Counted from the first letter of the stretch, positions 43,095-52,331 are shown. The stretch is DNA of 64,000 bases from an uncultured Acetatifactor sp. (GCA_934402375.1 CAKRUB010000009.1:25574-89573), one strand, 5' to 3'. Notes: generated from the letters alone by a model not told the origin. A program made the numbers and translations.

Positions 43095-45032
43095 TTACGC
43101 CAGCGCCGTGTTTCCCGTGTAGAGCTGGTAATACTTGCCCTTCTGTTCGATAAGCTGGTCATGGGTGCCGCGCTCAATGATGCGTCCCTGCTCAAGGACG
43201 ATGATGCAGTCACTGTTTCTGACCGTCGAAAGCCTGTGGGCAATGACGAAGTTGGTACGTCCCTTCATCAGTGCATCCATGCCCTGCTGTACGAGCTTCT
43301 CCGTTCTGGTATCGATGGAGCTGGTCGCCTCATCGAGAATCAGCACCGGCGGGTCGGCAATCGCCGCCCTCGCGATAGCGAGAAGCTGTCTCTGCCCCTG
43401 GCTCAGGTTCGCCCCGTCGCCGTGGAGCATCGTGTTGTAACCGTCCGGCAGTCTGCGGATGAAACCGTCCGCGTTAGCGAGCTTCGCTGCGCTGACAACC
43501 TCCTCGTCCGTCGCATCCAGCTTTCCGTAACGGATATTTTCCATTACAGTTCCCGTAAACAGGTGGGTATCCTGCAAAACGATTCCAAGGGATCTTCTCA
43601 GGTCGTCCTTCTTGATCTTATTGATATTGATTCCGTCGTAACGGATCTTGCCGTCCTGAATGTCGTAGAAACGGTTGATCAGGTTTGTGATCGTCGTCTT
43701 GCCCGCACCGGTCGCGCCGACAAAGGCGATTTTCTGACCGGGCTTTGCATACAGCTCAATGTCATGCAGGATCATCTTGTCGTCGTTGTAGCCGAAATCG
43801 ACATGATCGAAGACCACATCCCCCATCAGCTGTCTGTAAGTCGTGGTGCCGGTGTCCTTATGATAATGCTTCCATGCCCAGAGACCAGTTCTCTCGCTGC
43901 TCTCTGTCAGCTCGCCGCGGGCATCCTGCTTTGCGTTCACAAGCTCGACATAGCCTTCGTCCACCTCCGGCGTCTCGTCCATGAGTCCGAAGATTCTCTC
44001 CGCTCCGGCAAGCGCCATAATGATACTGTTCAGCTGCATACTGATCTGGTTGATCGGCATGCTGAAGGACTTATTCAGGTTCAGGAAGCTCGCCAGTCCG
44101 CCGAGCGACAGCCCGGAGATTCCGGTCAGCGTCAGAAGCGCGCCGGAAACCGTGCAGACAACATAGCTTAAGTTGCCAAGCTGAGCGTTGACAGGCCCCA
44201 TGATGTTCGCAAACTTGTTCGCCGAATTGGAGCTCTCATACAGGGCGTCATTCAATTCGTTGAACTGCTCTATGCTCTCCTGCTCATGACAGAACACCTT
44301 GACGACCTTTTGTCCCGTCATTCCCTCTTCAATACAGCCGTTCAGCTTTCCGAGGTCACGCTGCTGCGCGAGGAAGAACTTGCTGCTCTGGGAGCCGATC
44401 TTCTTTGCGGCAATGATCATGACCGCAACCATCGCAAGGGTGATGAAGGTCAGCGGAATATCCAGAATGAACATAGAAACCAGCGTGCCGACAACCGTGA
44501 TCAGACTGTTGATGAACTGCGGTATGCTCTGGCTGATCATCTGCCGCATGGTGTCAATATCGTTTGTGTAAATCGACATGATGTCGCCGTGCGCGTGGGT
44601 ATCAAAATATTTAATCGGCAGCTTTTCCATCTTTTCAAACAGATCGTCGCGCAGCCGTTTCATCGTGCCCTGTGTCACATAGATCATCAGTCTCGACTGT
44701 GCAAAAGCCGCCAAAACTCCCAGTCCGTAAAAGCATGCCACCCTGCCGATTGCGCCTGCCAGAGGGCCGAAGTCCGGGTTCTGGTTTCCCAGAAGCGGCA
44801 TAATATAGTCATCGATCAGGGTACGCATGAACATGGTTCCCTGCAGGGATGCAAACACATTGACAAAAATACAGATCACAACGATGATCCAGTGGATCGC
44901 GTAATCCTTAAAGGTATATCCGAGCATTCTCTTTAACAGCTTTCCCGGATTTTCGATCTTCGGTCTTGGGCCTCTCGCGCCTCTCGGACCGCCCGGTCCC
45001 TGATTCACCTTTGGCTTTCTCTCTTCTGCCAT
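43095..45032 (-). CDS. ABC exporter half-transporter, catalytically canonical partner
   Basis: 645 residues from MAEERKPKVNQGPGGPRG, with an unusual Gly/Pro/Arg-rich N-terminal tail. Six membrane helices run from ~50 to 350. The NBD has Walker A GATGAGKTT, signature LSQGQRQLLAIARAA, Walker B ILDEATSSIDTRTE with catalytic Glu, and H-loop IAHRLST. GGGAGGT precedes 45032, and the start sits over the end of the partner gene. It forms a heterodimer with the 582-residue protein. Confidence 0.93.
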   Translation of the reverse strand: MAEERKPKVNQGPGGPRGARGPRPKIENPGKLLKRMLGYTFKDYAIHWIIVVICIFVNVFASLQGTMFMRTLIDDYIMPLLGNQNPDFGPLAGAIGRVACFYGLGVLAAFAQSRLMIYVTQGTMKRLRDDLFEKMEKLPIKYFDTHAHGDIMSIYTNDIDTMRQMISQSIPQFINSLITVVGTLVSMFILDIPLTFITLAMVAVMIIAAKKIGSQSSKFFLAQQRDLGKLNGCIEEGMTGQKVVKVFCHEQESIEQFNELNDALYESSNSANKFANIMGPVNAQLGNLSYVVCTVSGALLTLTGISGLSLGGLASFLNLNKSFSMPINQISMQLNSIIMALAGAERIFGLMDETPEVDEGYVELVNAKQDARGELTESSERTGLWAWKHYHKDTGTTTYRQLMGDVVFDHVDFGYNDDKMILHDIELYAKPGQKIAFVGATGAGKTTITNLINRFYDIQDGKIRYDGININKIKKDDLRRSLGIVLQDTHLFTGTVMENIRYGKLDATDEEVVSAAKLANADGFIRRLPDGYNTMLHGDGANLSQGQRQLLAIARAAIADPPVLILDEATSSIDTRTEKLVQQGMDALMKGRTNFVIAHRLSTVRNSDCIIVLEQGRIIERGTHDQLIEQKGKYYQLYTGNTALA

Positions 45033-45034
45033 GA

Positions 45035-46783
45035 TCACATACCTCCCTTCTCATCGAAGTCACCGTTGCCGCTGGTCTGCGACTCATATACTTCACGGTA
45101 AATATCGTTTGCTGCGAGCAGCTCCTCATGTGTTCCGAAGCCATCGATCTGTCCCTCGTTCAGAACGATGATCCTGTCGGCGTGCTCCACACTGGAAATA
45201 CGCTGCGCAATAATGAGCTTCGTCGTCCCGGGAATTTCCTCCGCAAAGGCTTTCCTGATCTTTGCGTCCGTCGCCGTGTCGACTGCGCTCGTCGAATCAT
45301 CGAGAATCAGTATCTTCGGCTTCTTCAGCAGTGCTCTTGCAATACAGAGCCTCTGCTTCTGACCGCCGGAAACATTCGTGCCGCCCTGCTCGATATAGGT
45401 TTCGTAGCCGTCCGGCAGCTTCTGGATGAACTCATCCGCACAGGCGAGCTCACATGCCTTCCTGCACTCTTCCTCCGTGGCATTCTTGTCACCCCAACGC
45501 AGATTCTCCAGAATCGTTCCCGAGAACAGCACATTATTCTGTAGCACGACCGCCACCTGATTTCTCAGAACCTCCATGTCATAGTCGCGCACATCCACGC
45601 CGCCCACGAGCAGTCTGCCGTCCGTCACGTCATACAGTCTGCTGATCAGATTGACGAGACTTGACTTCGCGCTTCCCGTTCCGCCGACAATACCGATGGT
45701 CTCACCGGACTTAATCTCCAGATTGATATCCTTCAGAACCGGTGTGTCCGCATTTTTCTTATATCTGAAATTGACATGATCAAAACGGATACTGCCGTCC
45801 TTTACTTCAAATATCGGCTTTGCGGGATTTGCCAGCTCCGGCTTCTCCTCCAGTACCTCGCAGACACGTCTCGCGCTTGCAACGGACATCGTAATCATGA
45901 CGAAAATCATGGACAGCATCATCAGGTTCATCAGTATTGTCATGCAGTAGGTCAGCAGACTCATCAGCTGTCCGGTCGTCAGCTGATCCTGTACGATCAT
46001 ATGGGCGCCGATCCATGAGATCAGGATGATGCAGGCATATACGGCAAGGCTCATCACCGGGCTGTTCCATGCGACGATTCCCTCCGCCTTACAGAAGATT
46101 CTGTAGATATTTTCGCTCGCTTTCTTAAATTTCCTGTTCTCGTAATCCTCACGGACATAAGCCTTGACAACGCGGATCGCGGAAACATTCTCCTGAACGC
46201 TCTCGTTCAGATCATCATACTTCGGAAACGCCTGATTGAAATGCTTGGTTGCATTTCCGACAATAATTGCCAGAACCACCCCCAGAAGCAGCACAGCGAT
46301 CAGGTAGATGCTTGCAAGCCTCGGGCTGATATAAAAGGACATCAGCATTGCAAAGAGCAGACTGAACGGTGCTCTCATCGCCATCCTCAGTATCATCTGA
46401 TAAGCGTTCTGGATGTTGGTCACATCCGTTGTCAGTCTTGTCACAAGACCGGAGGTACTGAACTTATCAATATTGGAAAAGCTGAAGGTCTGGATGTTTT
46501 CATACATCGCCTTCCGCAGATTTCTGGCAAAGCCTGTCGATGCCTTTGCACCGAACACGCCCCCGCCGATTCCGAACATCAGGCTGCACACTGCCGTCAG
46601 CAGCATCAGTCCGCCCGCAAGATAAATATTCTTCATGTCGCCCTTATTGACACCTTCGTCGATGATGAACGCCATCAGCATCGGAATAATCATCTCCATG
46701 ATGACCTCTCCGATCATGAACAATGGTGTCGCAATGGAAGCTTTCTTAAATTCCTTTATCTGGGCTCCAAGTGTTTTCAGCAT
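45035..46783 (-). CDS. ABC exporter half-transporter with degenerate ATP site
   Basis: 582 residues with six helices and an NBD. Walker A is GGTGSAKSSLV, the signature VSGGQKQRLCIARAL, but Walker B reads ILDDSTSAVD (Asp for Glu) and the H-loop reads IIAQRISS (Gln for His). This is the non-hydrolysing site pattern of heterodimeric exporters such as BmrCD, LmrCD and TM287/288. It overlaps the marR gene by 7 nt, so drug-responsive control is likely. Confidence 0.93.
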   Translation of the reverse strand: MLKTLGAQIKEFKKASIATPLFMIGEVIMEMIIPMLMAFIIDEGVNKGDMKNIYLAGGLMLLTAVCSLMFGIGGGVFGAKASTGFARNLRKAMYENIQTFSFSNIDKFSTSGLVTRLTTDVTNIQNAYQMILRMAMRAPFSLLFAMLMSFYISPRLASIYLIAVLLLGVVLAIIVGNATKHFNQAFPKYDDLNESVQENVSAIRVVKAYVREDYENRKFKKASENIYRIFCKAEGIVAWNSPVMSLAVYACIILISWIGAHMIVQDQLTTGQLMSLLTYCMTILMNLMMLSMIFVMITMSVASARRVCEVLEEKPELANPAKPIFEVKDGSIRFDHVNFRYKKNADTPVLKDINLEIKSGETIGIVGGTGSAKSSLVNLISRLYDVTDGRLLVGGVDVRDYDMEVLRNQVAVVLQNNVLFSGTILENLRWGDKNATEEECRKACELACADEFIQKLPDGYETYIEQGGTNVSGGQKQRLCIARALLKKPKILILDDSTSAVDTATDAKIRKAFAEEIPGTTKLIIAQRISSVEHADRIIVLNEGQIDGFGTHEELLAANDIYREVYESQTSGNGDFDEKGGM

Positions 46784-47298
46784 TTGTCACACTCCCTTTC
46801 TCTTTCTTCCTCCCCGTCCTGCTCTGGACAGGAGATATGTTCCTCCAGTTCCTTCTGAAACTCCTCCAGATTCCGGAAAATCACATCCAACAGCCGATGC
46901 AGTTCCTCCACCTCGCCGTCGCTTAAGCCCTCTGTCATGCGGCGGTCAAGCATATCCATATGCTCCTCAATCTTCTTATGCCCCTGCATTGCCTCCTCTG
47001 TCATTTGTATGCGCTTCAGTCTCGCATCACGATCGACAGCCTTGCGGACAATCATCCCGTTTTTCTCCATGACCTGAAGAGTGTTTGTCGCCGTTGCCCG
47101 GGAAATGCGGAATTCCTTCTCAATATCTCTCTGATACACCGGCTGCTCCTGATGATGGTACAGATAGCCGAGAATACCTCCCTGCAACTGGGACTGCGGC
47201 GCTTTTTCAAAATGGGGAGCGCTTCTGTGGATGATGCATTTGATCTGGTTATGGAGAACTCTCAGCTTGAACGCAAGCTGCCTGTCTTTCTGCTCCAT
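46777..47298 (-). CDS. MarR-family transcriptional regulator
   Basis: 173 residues from MEQKDRQLAFKLR. The winged helix is QRDIEKEFRISRATATNTLQVMEKNGMIVRKAVDRDARLKRIQMT. The C-terminal helix ends in an acidic, Cys-containing tail (ISCPEQDGEEERERECDKC). AAAGG lies 12 nt before 47298; the frame to 47427 would cross the operator. It probably represses its own operon with the two exporter genes and responds to a toxic ligand. Confidence 0.92.
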   Translation of the reverse strand: MEQKDRQLAFKLRVLHNQIKCIIHRSAPHFEKAPQSQLQGGILGYLYHHQEQPVYQRDIEKEFRISRATATNTLQVMEKNGMIVRKAVDRDARLKRIQMTEEAMQGHKKIEEHMDMLDRRMTEGLSDGEVEELHRLLDVIFRNLEEFQKELEEHISCPEQDGEEERERECDKC

Positions 47299-47341
47299 AC
47301 TAATTACCATGCCTTTCTGTAACTTTTTTCGCCCCGAAAAA

Positions 47342-47382
47342 AATGTTAGTGCGCTAACGTTTTTTGTTAGCACACTAACATT
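47342..47382 (-). promoter_or_regulatory. MarR operator with marR promoter
   Basis: Two 17-bp inverted arms, AATGTTAGTGCGCTAAC (47342-47358) and GTTAGCACACTAACATT (47366-47382). Each also contains a near-palindrome TTAGYGYGCTAA, so two dimers could bind. A minus-strand TTGACA lies upstream at about 47400 with GATAAT near the operator edge, so binding would block the promoter. Confidence 0.8.
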
Positions 47383-47417
47383 ATCACTTTGACTTTCCTT
47401 TGTCAACACCTTATTTT

Positions 47418-48578
47418 CTATTCCCACAGCGGTGCGAAGCTGATGTCGAGATCGACATCCGTGGAGATTCCGGCAACCCTTCCCTTGTCCGAATACTGCC
47501 AGATTTTGTATTCATAGGGATAAAACATCTGGTCGCTGTAGCAGGCATACCACTTGTCATAACTCTCCAGCGCTGCGACATCGATCATCAATGCACCCAT
47601 CTCCGTGTTGTGATAGATCATGGGTTTATATCCTGCATCCTGTATCGTCTGGCAGAACAGCGCTGTCAGCCGGGTTCTCTCCTCCACCGAAATGTTGTTC
47701 ATCCTGCCGTCCTGACTGGTCTTCTCCACGTCATAAACCACCGGGCATTCAATCTTGTAGGGTGCAATCTTCTCGAGCACAAGATTCGCTTCCTCCATCA
47801 GCTCCTCCGTCGTGATCGCCTGACTGAAAAAGTAAACGCCAACCTTGATGCCCGCTGCCAATGCCCCCTTGATATTGTCCTCGAACTTTGTATCTTCGAC
47901 CAGCTTTCCCTCGCTGCCATAACCGCGGAAGCCAAGACGGATGATAGCAAATTCCACACCGTCCTGTGCAACCTGCGTCCAATCGATGTCACCCTGATGG
48001 CTGGAGACGTCGATTCCCTTGTGGGAAGTCACCTGCCCGTCCGTCAGATACTGATATTCCCCGGTCTCCAGTATATTCAGATTTGCCACGTCCAGCTGAT
48101 TCTGTTTCAATTCCCTGTTTATGGGAACGAAATGAAACCTTCCGCCGCTGACTACTACAATATCGTCAGGGTAATAGGGACGCAGCGTCTCAACCGTTGT
48201 TGTCCCGCCGGAAAGTGCTTCCTTGATCCCGTCCAGTATTCGGTCCGCCTCGGCGTCCTGCGCCTGCGTGACCGCCTGACTGATTATCTCGTCCAGCTCC
48301 GCCTGTGAATAGACCACCGCGCCGGAGATCGCCTCCACGGATTCCTGTCCCGCCTCACCGTCACCCGCAGCGACCGCCGGATCAGCATCCCCATCGCGCT
48401 GTGTCAGTCTTTCATATAATGTCATTCCGCCATACATGACTGCAACGAGAAACACAAGACATCCGAGCATGGCAAAGCCCACGCCGATCACGGATGTCCG
48501 TCTCCTGTTCTTTCTCGCCCTGCGAAGTCTCTCTTCCCTCTCTCTGTTTCCATTGTCCCTGATATCGTCTGTCTGCAT
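47418..48578 (-). CDS. Membrane-anchored GH25 lysozyme
   Basis: 386 residues from MQTDDIRDNGNRE. A charged Arg-rich N-terminus and one membrane helix (~28-50) are followed by a linker of ~120 residues and the GH25 domain: GIDVSSHQGDIDW with catalytic Asp, FAIIRLGFRGYG, GVYFFSQA, YDVEK with catalytic Asp/Glu, and WQYSDKG. GGGGA precedes 48578; the frame to 48725 crosses the leader. It hydrolyses peptidoglycan glycan strands outside the cell. It is placed after sigF but separated by 289 bp. Confidence 0.93.
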   Translation of the reverse strand: MQTDDIRDNGNREREERLRRARKNRRRTSVIGVGFAMLGCLVFLVAVMYGGMTLYERLTQRDGDADPAVAAGDGEAGQESVEAISGAVVYSQAELDEIISQAVTQAQDAEADRILDGIKEALSGGTTTVETLRPYYPDDIVVVSGGRFHFVPINRELKQNQLDVANLNILETGEYQYLTDGQVTSHKGIDVSSHQGDIDWTQVAQDGVEFAIIRLGFRGYGSEGKLVEDTKFEDNIKGALAAGIKVGVYFFSQAITTEELMEEANLVLEKIAPYKIECPVVYDVEKTSQDGRMNNISVEERTRLTALFCQTIQDAGYKPMIYHNTEMGALMIDVAALESYDKWYACYSDQMFYPYEYKIWQYSDKGRVAGISTDVDLDISFAPLWE

Positions 48579-48592
48579 ATTTTTCCCCATTT

Positions 48593-48640
48593 CTGCGCAC
48601 GTTCTTTGCACATAGCGAGTTTGTGTCTGCCGGATCATAA
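48593..48640 (-). repeat. Shared leader module upstream of GH25 gene
   Basis: On the minus strand it holds GACACAAACTCGCTATGTGC (as in 22263-22322) joined to GCAAAGAACGTGCGCAGAAA (as in 23596-23665). It ends 15 bp before the GH25 start. Confidence 0.5.
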
Positions 48641-48651
48641 CTATATTAATA

Positions 48652-48802
48652 TAACTATTCAGAGCCCACATTCGTAAAACCGCCTCTGCGAGGCTTTCTT
48701 TTTGCTCATGTGTGCTTCTCGCCATATGAATTGATGAAAACAGCCTTACGCAAATCAGCTTGCTCAGTCTGTTTCACCAATTCACATGACTCTGAATAGT
48801 TA
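48652..48802. repeat. 151-bp MITE-like or structured element with 13-bp terminal inverted repeats
   Basis: Ends TAACTATTCAGAG (48652-48664) and CTCTGAATAGTTA (48790-48802) are perfect inverted repeats with TA at both tips. Inside are GCCTC-TGC-GAGGC followed by TTTCTTTTT (a plus-strand terminator in a minus-strand region). There is also a ~20-bp near-perfect hairpin (48724-48744 with 48768-48787). No ORF. It lies between sigF and the GH25 gene. Confidence 0.6.
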
Positions 48803-48867
48803 CATCTTAACCGATATTGCCCGATAGGGAAAGCGGAAATGAATAGTTTTTATAAAATCTTAAGGCT

Positions 48868-49635
48868 TCAGCCTCCTGCACGTTCTCTCAGCCGCAGCAG
48901 GATCTTCTTTTCCAGTCTGCTGACCTGAACCTGACTGATTCCGAGGATCGACGCGATCTCCATCTGTGTCTTATTCTGGAAATAGCGCATGGAAATCAGC
49001 TCCCGCTCCGACGGACTAAGGGTATCCAAAAGCTGTGTCAGCAGCAGATGATTCAACAGTTCCTCCTTCTCGGTGTCCTCCCCTCCGACGCTTCCCGCCA
49101 TACTGCTGCCAAGACTGCCGTTCACTCCGCGCACCACCCTGTCCACCAGATAGACCTCGCTTCCGTCATCCTGATAGACAGCGCTGTAGATGGACTCTAC
49201 CTCTATGGACGCTTCCATGGCGACAACGACATCCTCCTTCGTCAGCCCGGTCGCCTCGGTGATCTCCTGCAACGTCGGCTCTCTGCCCTCCGCCGCCTGC
49301 AGCTTCTGCCGGGCGAGCTTGACCTTCAGCCCGTTCTCCTTGATCGTCCTCGACACCTTCACGGGACCGTCGTCTCTCAGAAAACGCTTGATCTCGCCTG
49401 TGATCATCGGTACGGCATAGGTGGAAAACTGTAATCCCAGCTCCAGATTAAACTTATCGATCGCCTTCATCAGACCGATCGTGCCGATCTGGAAGAGATC
49501 CTCCTGCTCATATCCCCTTCCTGCAAAGCGCCTTACAATGTGGTGGACAAGTCCGAGATTTTTTTCTATCAGTACCTCTCTTGCATCCTTTTCTCCTGCC
49601 TGTGACCTTGCGATCAGTACTGATGTCTCCTCCAT
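48868..49635 (-). CDS. sigF: Forespore RNA polymerase sigma factor SigF
   Basis: 255 residues. Region 2 is NLGLVHHIVRRFAGRGYEQEDLFQIGTIGLMKAIDKFN..FSTYAVPMITGEIKRFLRDD. Region 3 is present, and region 4 ends ISMRYFQNKTQMEIASILGISQVQVSRLEKKILLRLRE. It is assigned as SigF rather than SigG because it is the third gene of spoIIAA-spoIIAB-sigF. SpoIIAB ends 2 bp before it. It drives early forespore transcription. Confidence 0.96.
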   Translation of the reverse strand: MEETSVLIARSQAGEKDAREVLIEKNLGLVHHIVRRFAGRGYEQEDLFQIGTIGLMKAIDKFNLELGLQFSTYAVPMITGEIKRFLRDDGPVKVSRTIKENGLKVKLARQKLQAAEGREPTLQEITEATGLTKEDVVVAMEASIEVESIYSAVYQDDGSEVYLVDRVVRGVNGSLGSSMAGSVGGEDTEKEELLNHLLLTQLLDTLSPSERELISMRYFQNKTQMEIASILGISQVQVSRLEKKILLRLRERAGG

Positions 49636-49637
49636 GC

Positions 49638-50132
49638 CTAATCCTCTCTGTCTATCCAGTCACCGACCCCGATTTTCTTTTTCATGCGCACTGTCGTTCC
49701 CTTCCCCGGCTCGCTCTCCACCTCGAGATCATCCATAAAGGCTTCCATGAAGGCGAAGCCCATGCCCGACCGCTCCAGCTCTGGCTTCGTCGTGAACAGC
49801 GGCTCCATCGCCTGCTCAAGGTTACTGATCCCCTTGCCGGTATCCGTGACCTCTATATGTAACACCTCACCTTCCATCCGGCAGAGTACTCTGACCTTGC
49901 CGGGATTGATATGCGCCTTGTCCGCAGGCTGTCCCTTCGCGCCTCCGTAGCCGTACAGATTCTCATAACCGTGTATGATGGAATTTGTCACAGCCTCGGA
50001 CACCGCCGTCTTCACATCCGCCAGCTCTTCAAGGGTCGGATTTGCGCCTGCGGCAAATGCCGATACCGCCACCCGGGCTAAGCCCTCGTTATCAGAAACC
50101 GCGTCAAACAGAAGCTCCATTTCGTTATTCAT
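49638..50132 (-). CDS. spoIIAB: Anti-sigma F factor and kinase SpoIIAB
   Basis: 164 residues, slightly longer than usual (about 146) because of a C-terminal tail. GHKL ATPase motifs are present: N-box [19 protein letters not shown]1 [18 protein letters not shown] and G2 [19 protein letters not shown]. It binds SigF and phosphorylates SpoIIAA. The start overlaps the spoIIAA stop by 4 nt. Confidence 0.96.
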   Translation of the reverse strand: MNNEMELLFDAVSDNEGLARVAVSAFAAGANPTLEELADVKTAVSEAVTNSIIHGYENLYGYGGAKGQPADKAHINPGKVRVLCRMEGEVLHIEVTDTGKGISNLEQAMEPLFTTKPELERSGMGFAFMEAFMDDLEVESEPGKGTTVRMKKKIGVGDWIDRED

Positions 50133-50452
50133 GACTCCAGTACCTCCACAATTCTTTCTAAACCGGATATTGTAAGTATCCTTCTGATCTGCCTGTCTGC
50201 GTGGATCACATAGATATGTCCGCCGAAGCAGGATATTTTCCGATGCCTCCCCATAATGATCCCGATTCCCGAGGAATCCATAAACCTCGTGTTCTCGAAG
50301 TCAAAGACAACGTTACTGACGTCATCACGGCACAACAGCCTGTCCGCATTCTCGCAGATGAAACCCGCCCTGTGATGATCCACCTCCTCCGGCAGCCGTA
50401 TCATCAGGCAGTTATCGATCACCTGAAAATCCTCGGTCGTAATCTGTTCCAT
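50129..50452 (-). CDS. spoIIAA: Anti-anti-sigma factor SpoIIAA
   Basis: 107 residues from [24 protein letters not shown] fold. The phosphorylated serine is in [25 protein letters not shown] precedes 50452; the longer frame to 50494 is not needed. Unphosphorylated SpoIIAA frees SigF from SpoIIAB. The sigma-H promoter expected here is not clear; structured element copy D ends about 65 bp upstream of the start. Confidence 0.95.
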   Translation of the reverse strand: MEQITTEDFQVIDNCLMIRLPEEVDHHRAGFICENADRLLCRDDVSNVVFDFENTRFMDSSGIGIIMGRHRKISCFGGHIYVIHADRQIRRILTISGLERIVEVLES

Positions 50453-50518
50453 ACACTCACCCTTCTCCTCTCTATTTTTAACTATGATAACCAATCAGGA
50501 AGTATATCCATTTCAGAA

Positions 50519-50670
50519 ATCAGTTGTGCAGAATGCACCTGACCACAAGCAGTGCACTCTGGAGCCGCCGGCACTTAGCTGGCGTACTTTGACAGCTTAT
50601 GTGCCGTTGCGTGCGGAAGGTAGCGAAAGCGTGCCTGCGGTGGTCTGTGCATCCTGTGCAACGTCACTTG
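50519..50670 (+). repeat. Dispersed structured element, copy D
   Basis: Outer stem GTTGTGCAGAATGCAC / GTGCATCCTGTGCAAC, stem CGGCAC/GTGCCG, apical AGCTG/CAGCT, tetraloop GC-GAAA-GC. It lies between the terminator of the TPR gene and spoIIAA, opposite in orientation to both. Confidence 0.87.
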
Positions 50671-50705
50671 CGGAAACATTAGTTTTTCATCCTATTGTTT
50701 CCACA

Positions 50706-50740
50706 ATAAAAGAACCCATAGTCTTCCTACAGGTTCTTTT
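50706..50740 (-). terminator. Terminator of the folC-TPR transcript
   Basis: Minus-strand arms AAAAGAACC / GGTTCTTTT with a 15-nt loop, then ATTG. It lies 22 bp after the TPR gene. Confidence 0.75.
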
Positions 50741-50761
50741 CTTTCGTATCTCTTTGATTTT

Positions 50762-52174
50762 TTACTCTGTCGTCACCCCAAGCTCCTTCAGATACTGGTT
50801 AGCCTCCCTGACCCTGGTAGAGTCAGGGAAGAGCTCGAGCACCTTCTGATAGGTCTCAATCGCCTTCTCATTATCGCCGTTCCTGTGGTAGGAGCGTGCG
50901 AGGAAATACAGAGCATCCGTATTTGCAGGATCGTAGTAAACCGCCTTTGTGAAGCTCTCTATCGCCGCGGGATACTCGTCATGTCTGAAATAGTCATACG
51001 CCCCGTTGTAATAGGTCACTGCAAGCTCCGGCCCGATAACTCCCAACAAGGTCTGGTACAAGGTCTGGAAGCCTTCCGAAGTCTCCTCCAGCTTGACAGA
51101 CTGTGCAATATTTTCAAGGTCTGCCGCCGTCGCCACATTATCTCCGTTTTTCAGATAATCCGCCGCCGCAGTCAAAAGACTGTCAAAGGTCTGCATCGTA
51201 CCGCCGTTTCCGACAAAGCCTTCCACATCCGCCTCCAGCTCCGCGATCTGGCTCTGTAGCTTGTCCCTCTCACCCTCAAGCTCCTGAATGCGCGCTGTCT
51301 TTGCATCAGACTGGCTGCTGATCTCCGTGATCGTCTTCTGTGCCTCCGCCTTCGCGTTGGACTGTGCCGCAGGAACCATGAGCCAGTACGCCACGGCAAT
51401 GCCGATGACGAGACCGATGCCGATATTGATCAGGGTGGAAACGCCGCTGTTCTTAGGCTCCTTGACGTTCAGCGGCTGTATGATCATCTCATTGTCGCTG
51501 ACATACCGCACGGCATCTTCCTTTTTGCGCTTGCTGCCCTGCTTCACGGACTCATCCGGAACGAGCATCAGCTCGACTTCCTTCAGATAACGCAAGGTCT
51601 GGGTATTATTCCTGTCAATGTCCATGCACTTGCGCAGCTCTCTCTCGGCGCGCTCCCACTGCTCGCTGTCCATGTATAAGAGCGCAAGCAGCTGATGCGC
51701 CCGGACAAACCGCGGATTCAGGGAAAGCACTTTTTTCAGCTGAATAACGGCAAGATCCTTGCTGTCCTGATAGCAATAGGTCAGTGCCTGATTATATTTC
51801 TTGATTGTCTGGTTGATAGAATCCAGTCTGGCTGCATTCGACTGCAAACGCTCGATATAATCGTCTGCAACATTCTTCTCCGGTCGCAGATTCTTGCTGA
51901 TGACCCACTCGCTGAGCGCTGCCACAACCTCGCCCATCTCGAAATAGACCAGTCCAAGCAGATTTCTCGCTTCAATATTGTTCTTGTTAAATTTCAGACT
52001 CTGTCGCAGACTGTTGATCGCACCGGTCAGATCTCTGACTCCGGCCTTCTCAAGTCCATCGTTGTAATACATGTTGGAGACGGACATAATCTTCTTATAT
52101 ACAGATACGTCCGCTCCGCAGGCGGTGCAAAAATCATGCTCCGACAGATGACATCCGCAGTTATAGCAAAACAT
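50762..52174 (-). CDS. Zinc-ribbon, TPR and coiled-coil membrane protein
   Basis: 470 residues. An N-terminal zinc ribbon has Cys3/Cys6 and Cys16/Cys19. Four or so TPR units lie between ~35 and 210 (AINSLRQSLKFNKNNIEARNLLGLVY, QLLALLYMDSEQWERAERELRKC). One membrane helix is at ~243-262, then a coiled coil (~270-315) and outer TPRs at the C-terminus (DEYPAAIESFTKAVYYDPANTDALYFLARSYHRNGD). It thus has TPRs on both sides of the membrane. Likely a scaffold; its partner is unknown. It is co-transcribed with folC and the 51-residue gene. Confidence 0.88.
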   Translation of the reverse strand: MFCYNCGCHLSEHDFCTACGADVSVYKKIMSVSNMYYNDGLEKAGVRDLTGAINSLRQSLKFNKNNIEARNLLGLVYFEMGEVVAALSEWVISKNLRPEKNVADDYIERLQSNAARLDSINQTIKKYNQALTYCYQDSKDLAVIQLKKVLSLNPRFVRAHQLLALLYMDSEQWERAERELRKCMDIDRNNTQTLRYLKEVELMLVPDESVKQGSKRKKEDAVRYVSDNEMIIQPLNVKEPKNSGVSTLINIGIGLVIGIAVAYWLMVPAAQSNAKAEAQKTITEISSQSDAKTARIQELEGERDKLQSQIAELEADVEGFVGNGGTMQTFDSLLTAAADYLKNGDNVATAADLENIAQSVKLEETSEGFQTLYQTLLGVIGPELAVTYYNGAYDYFRHDEYPAAIESFTKAVYYDPANTDALYFLARSYHRNGDNEKAIETYQKVLELFPDSTRVREANQYLKELGVTTE

Positions 52175-52175
52175 T

Positions 52176-52331
52176 TTACACCTCTTTTGACTCTTTCTCC
52201 TCAGATTCCTTTATCATTTTCACCAGCAGATCAGCCATGTCCGTCAGATCCTGATTATATATGGCATCCTCCGCATCCTCGACCTCGAGACTGGGATGAA
52301 ATTTTTTCAGTTCCTCTTCAAAATTTATCAT
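52176..52331 (-). CDS. 51-residue acidic small protein between folC and the TPR gene
   Basis: MINFEEELKKFHPSLEVEDA begins a 51-codon frame ending EKESKEV and TAA. It overlaps the folC 3' end by 14 nt and stops 1 nt before the TPR start. AAGGAG lies 10 nt before its ATG. Codon usage and the NQDLTDMADLLVKMIKE helix look genuinely coding. It is very acidic with no membrane helix. Function unknown. Its position makes it translationally coupled to both neighbours. Confidence 0.75.
   Translation of the reverse strand: MINFEEELKKFHPSLEVEDAEDAIYNQDLTDMADLLVKMIKESEEKESKEV

Noticed and set aside
43161-44171. 336-codon plus-strand open frame antisense to the ABC exporter
   Set aside because: It is a shadow of the clear ABC NBD on the other strand with no recognisable domain.
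50453-50520. Sigma-H promoter before spoIIAA
   Set aside because: A sequence resembling AGGAWWW is present (TGGATAT), but no RNNGAAT at the right distance, so I did not annotate it.
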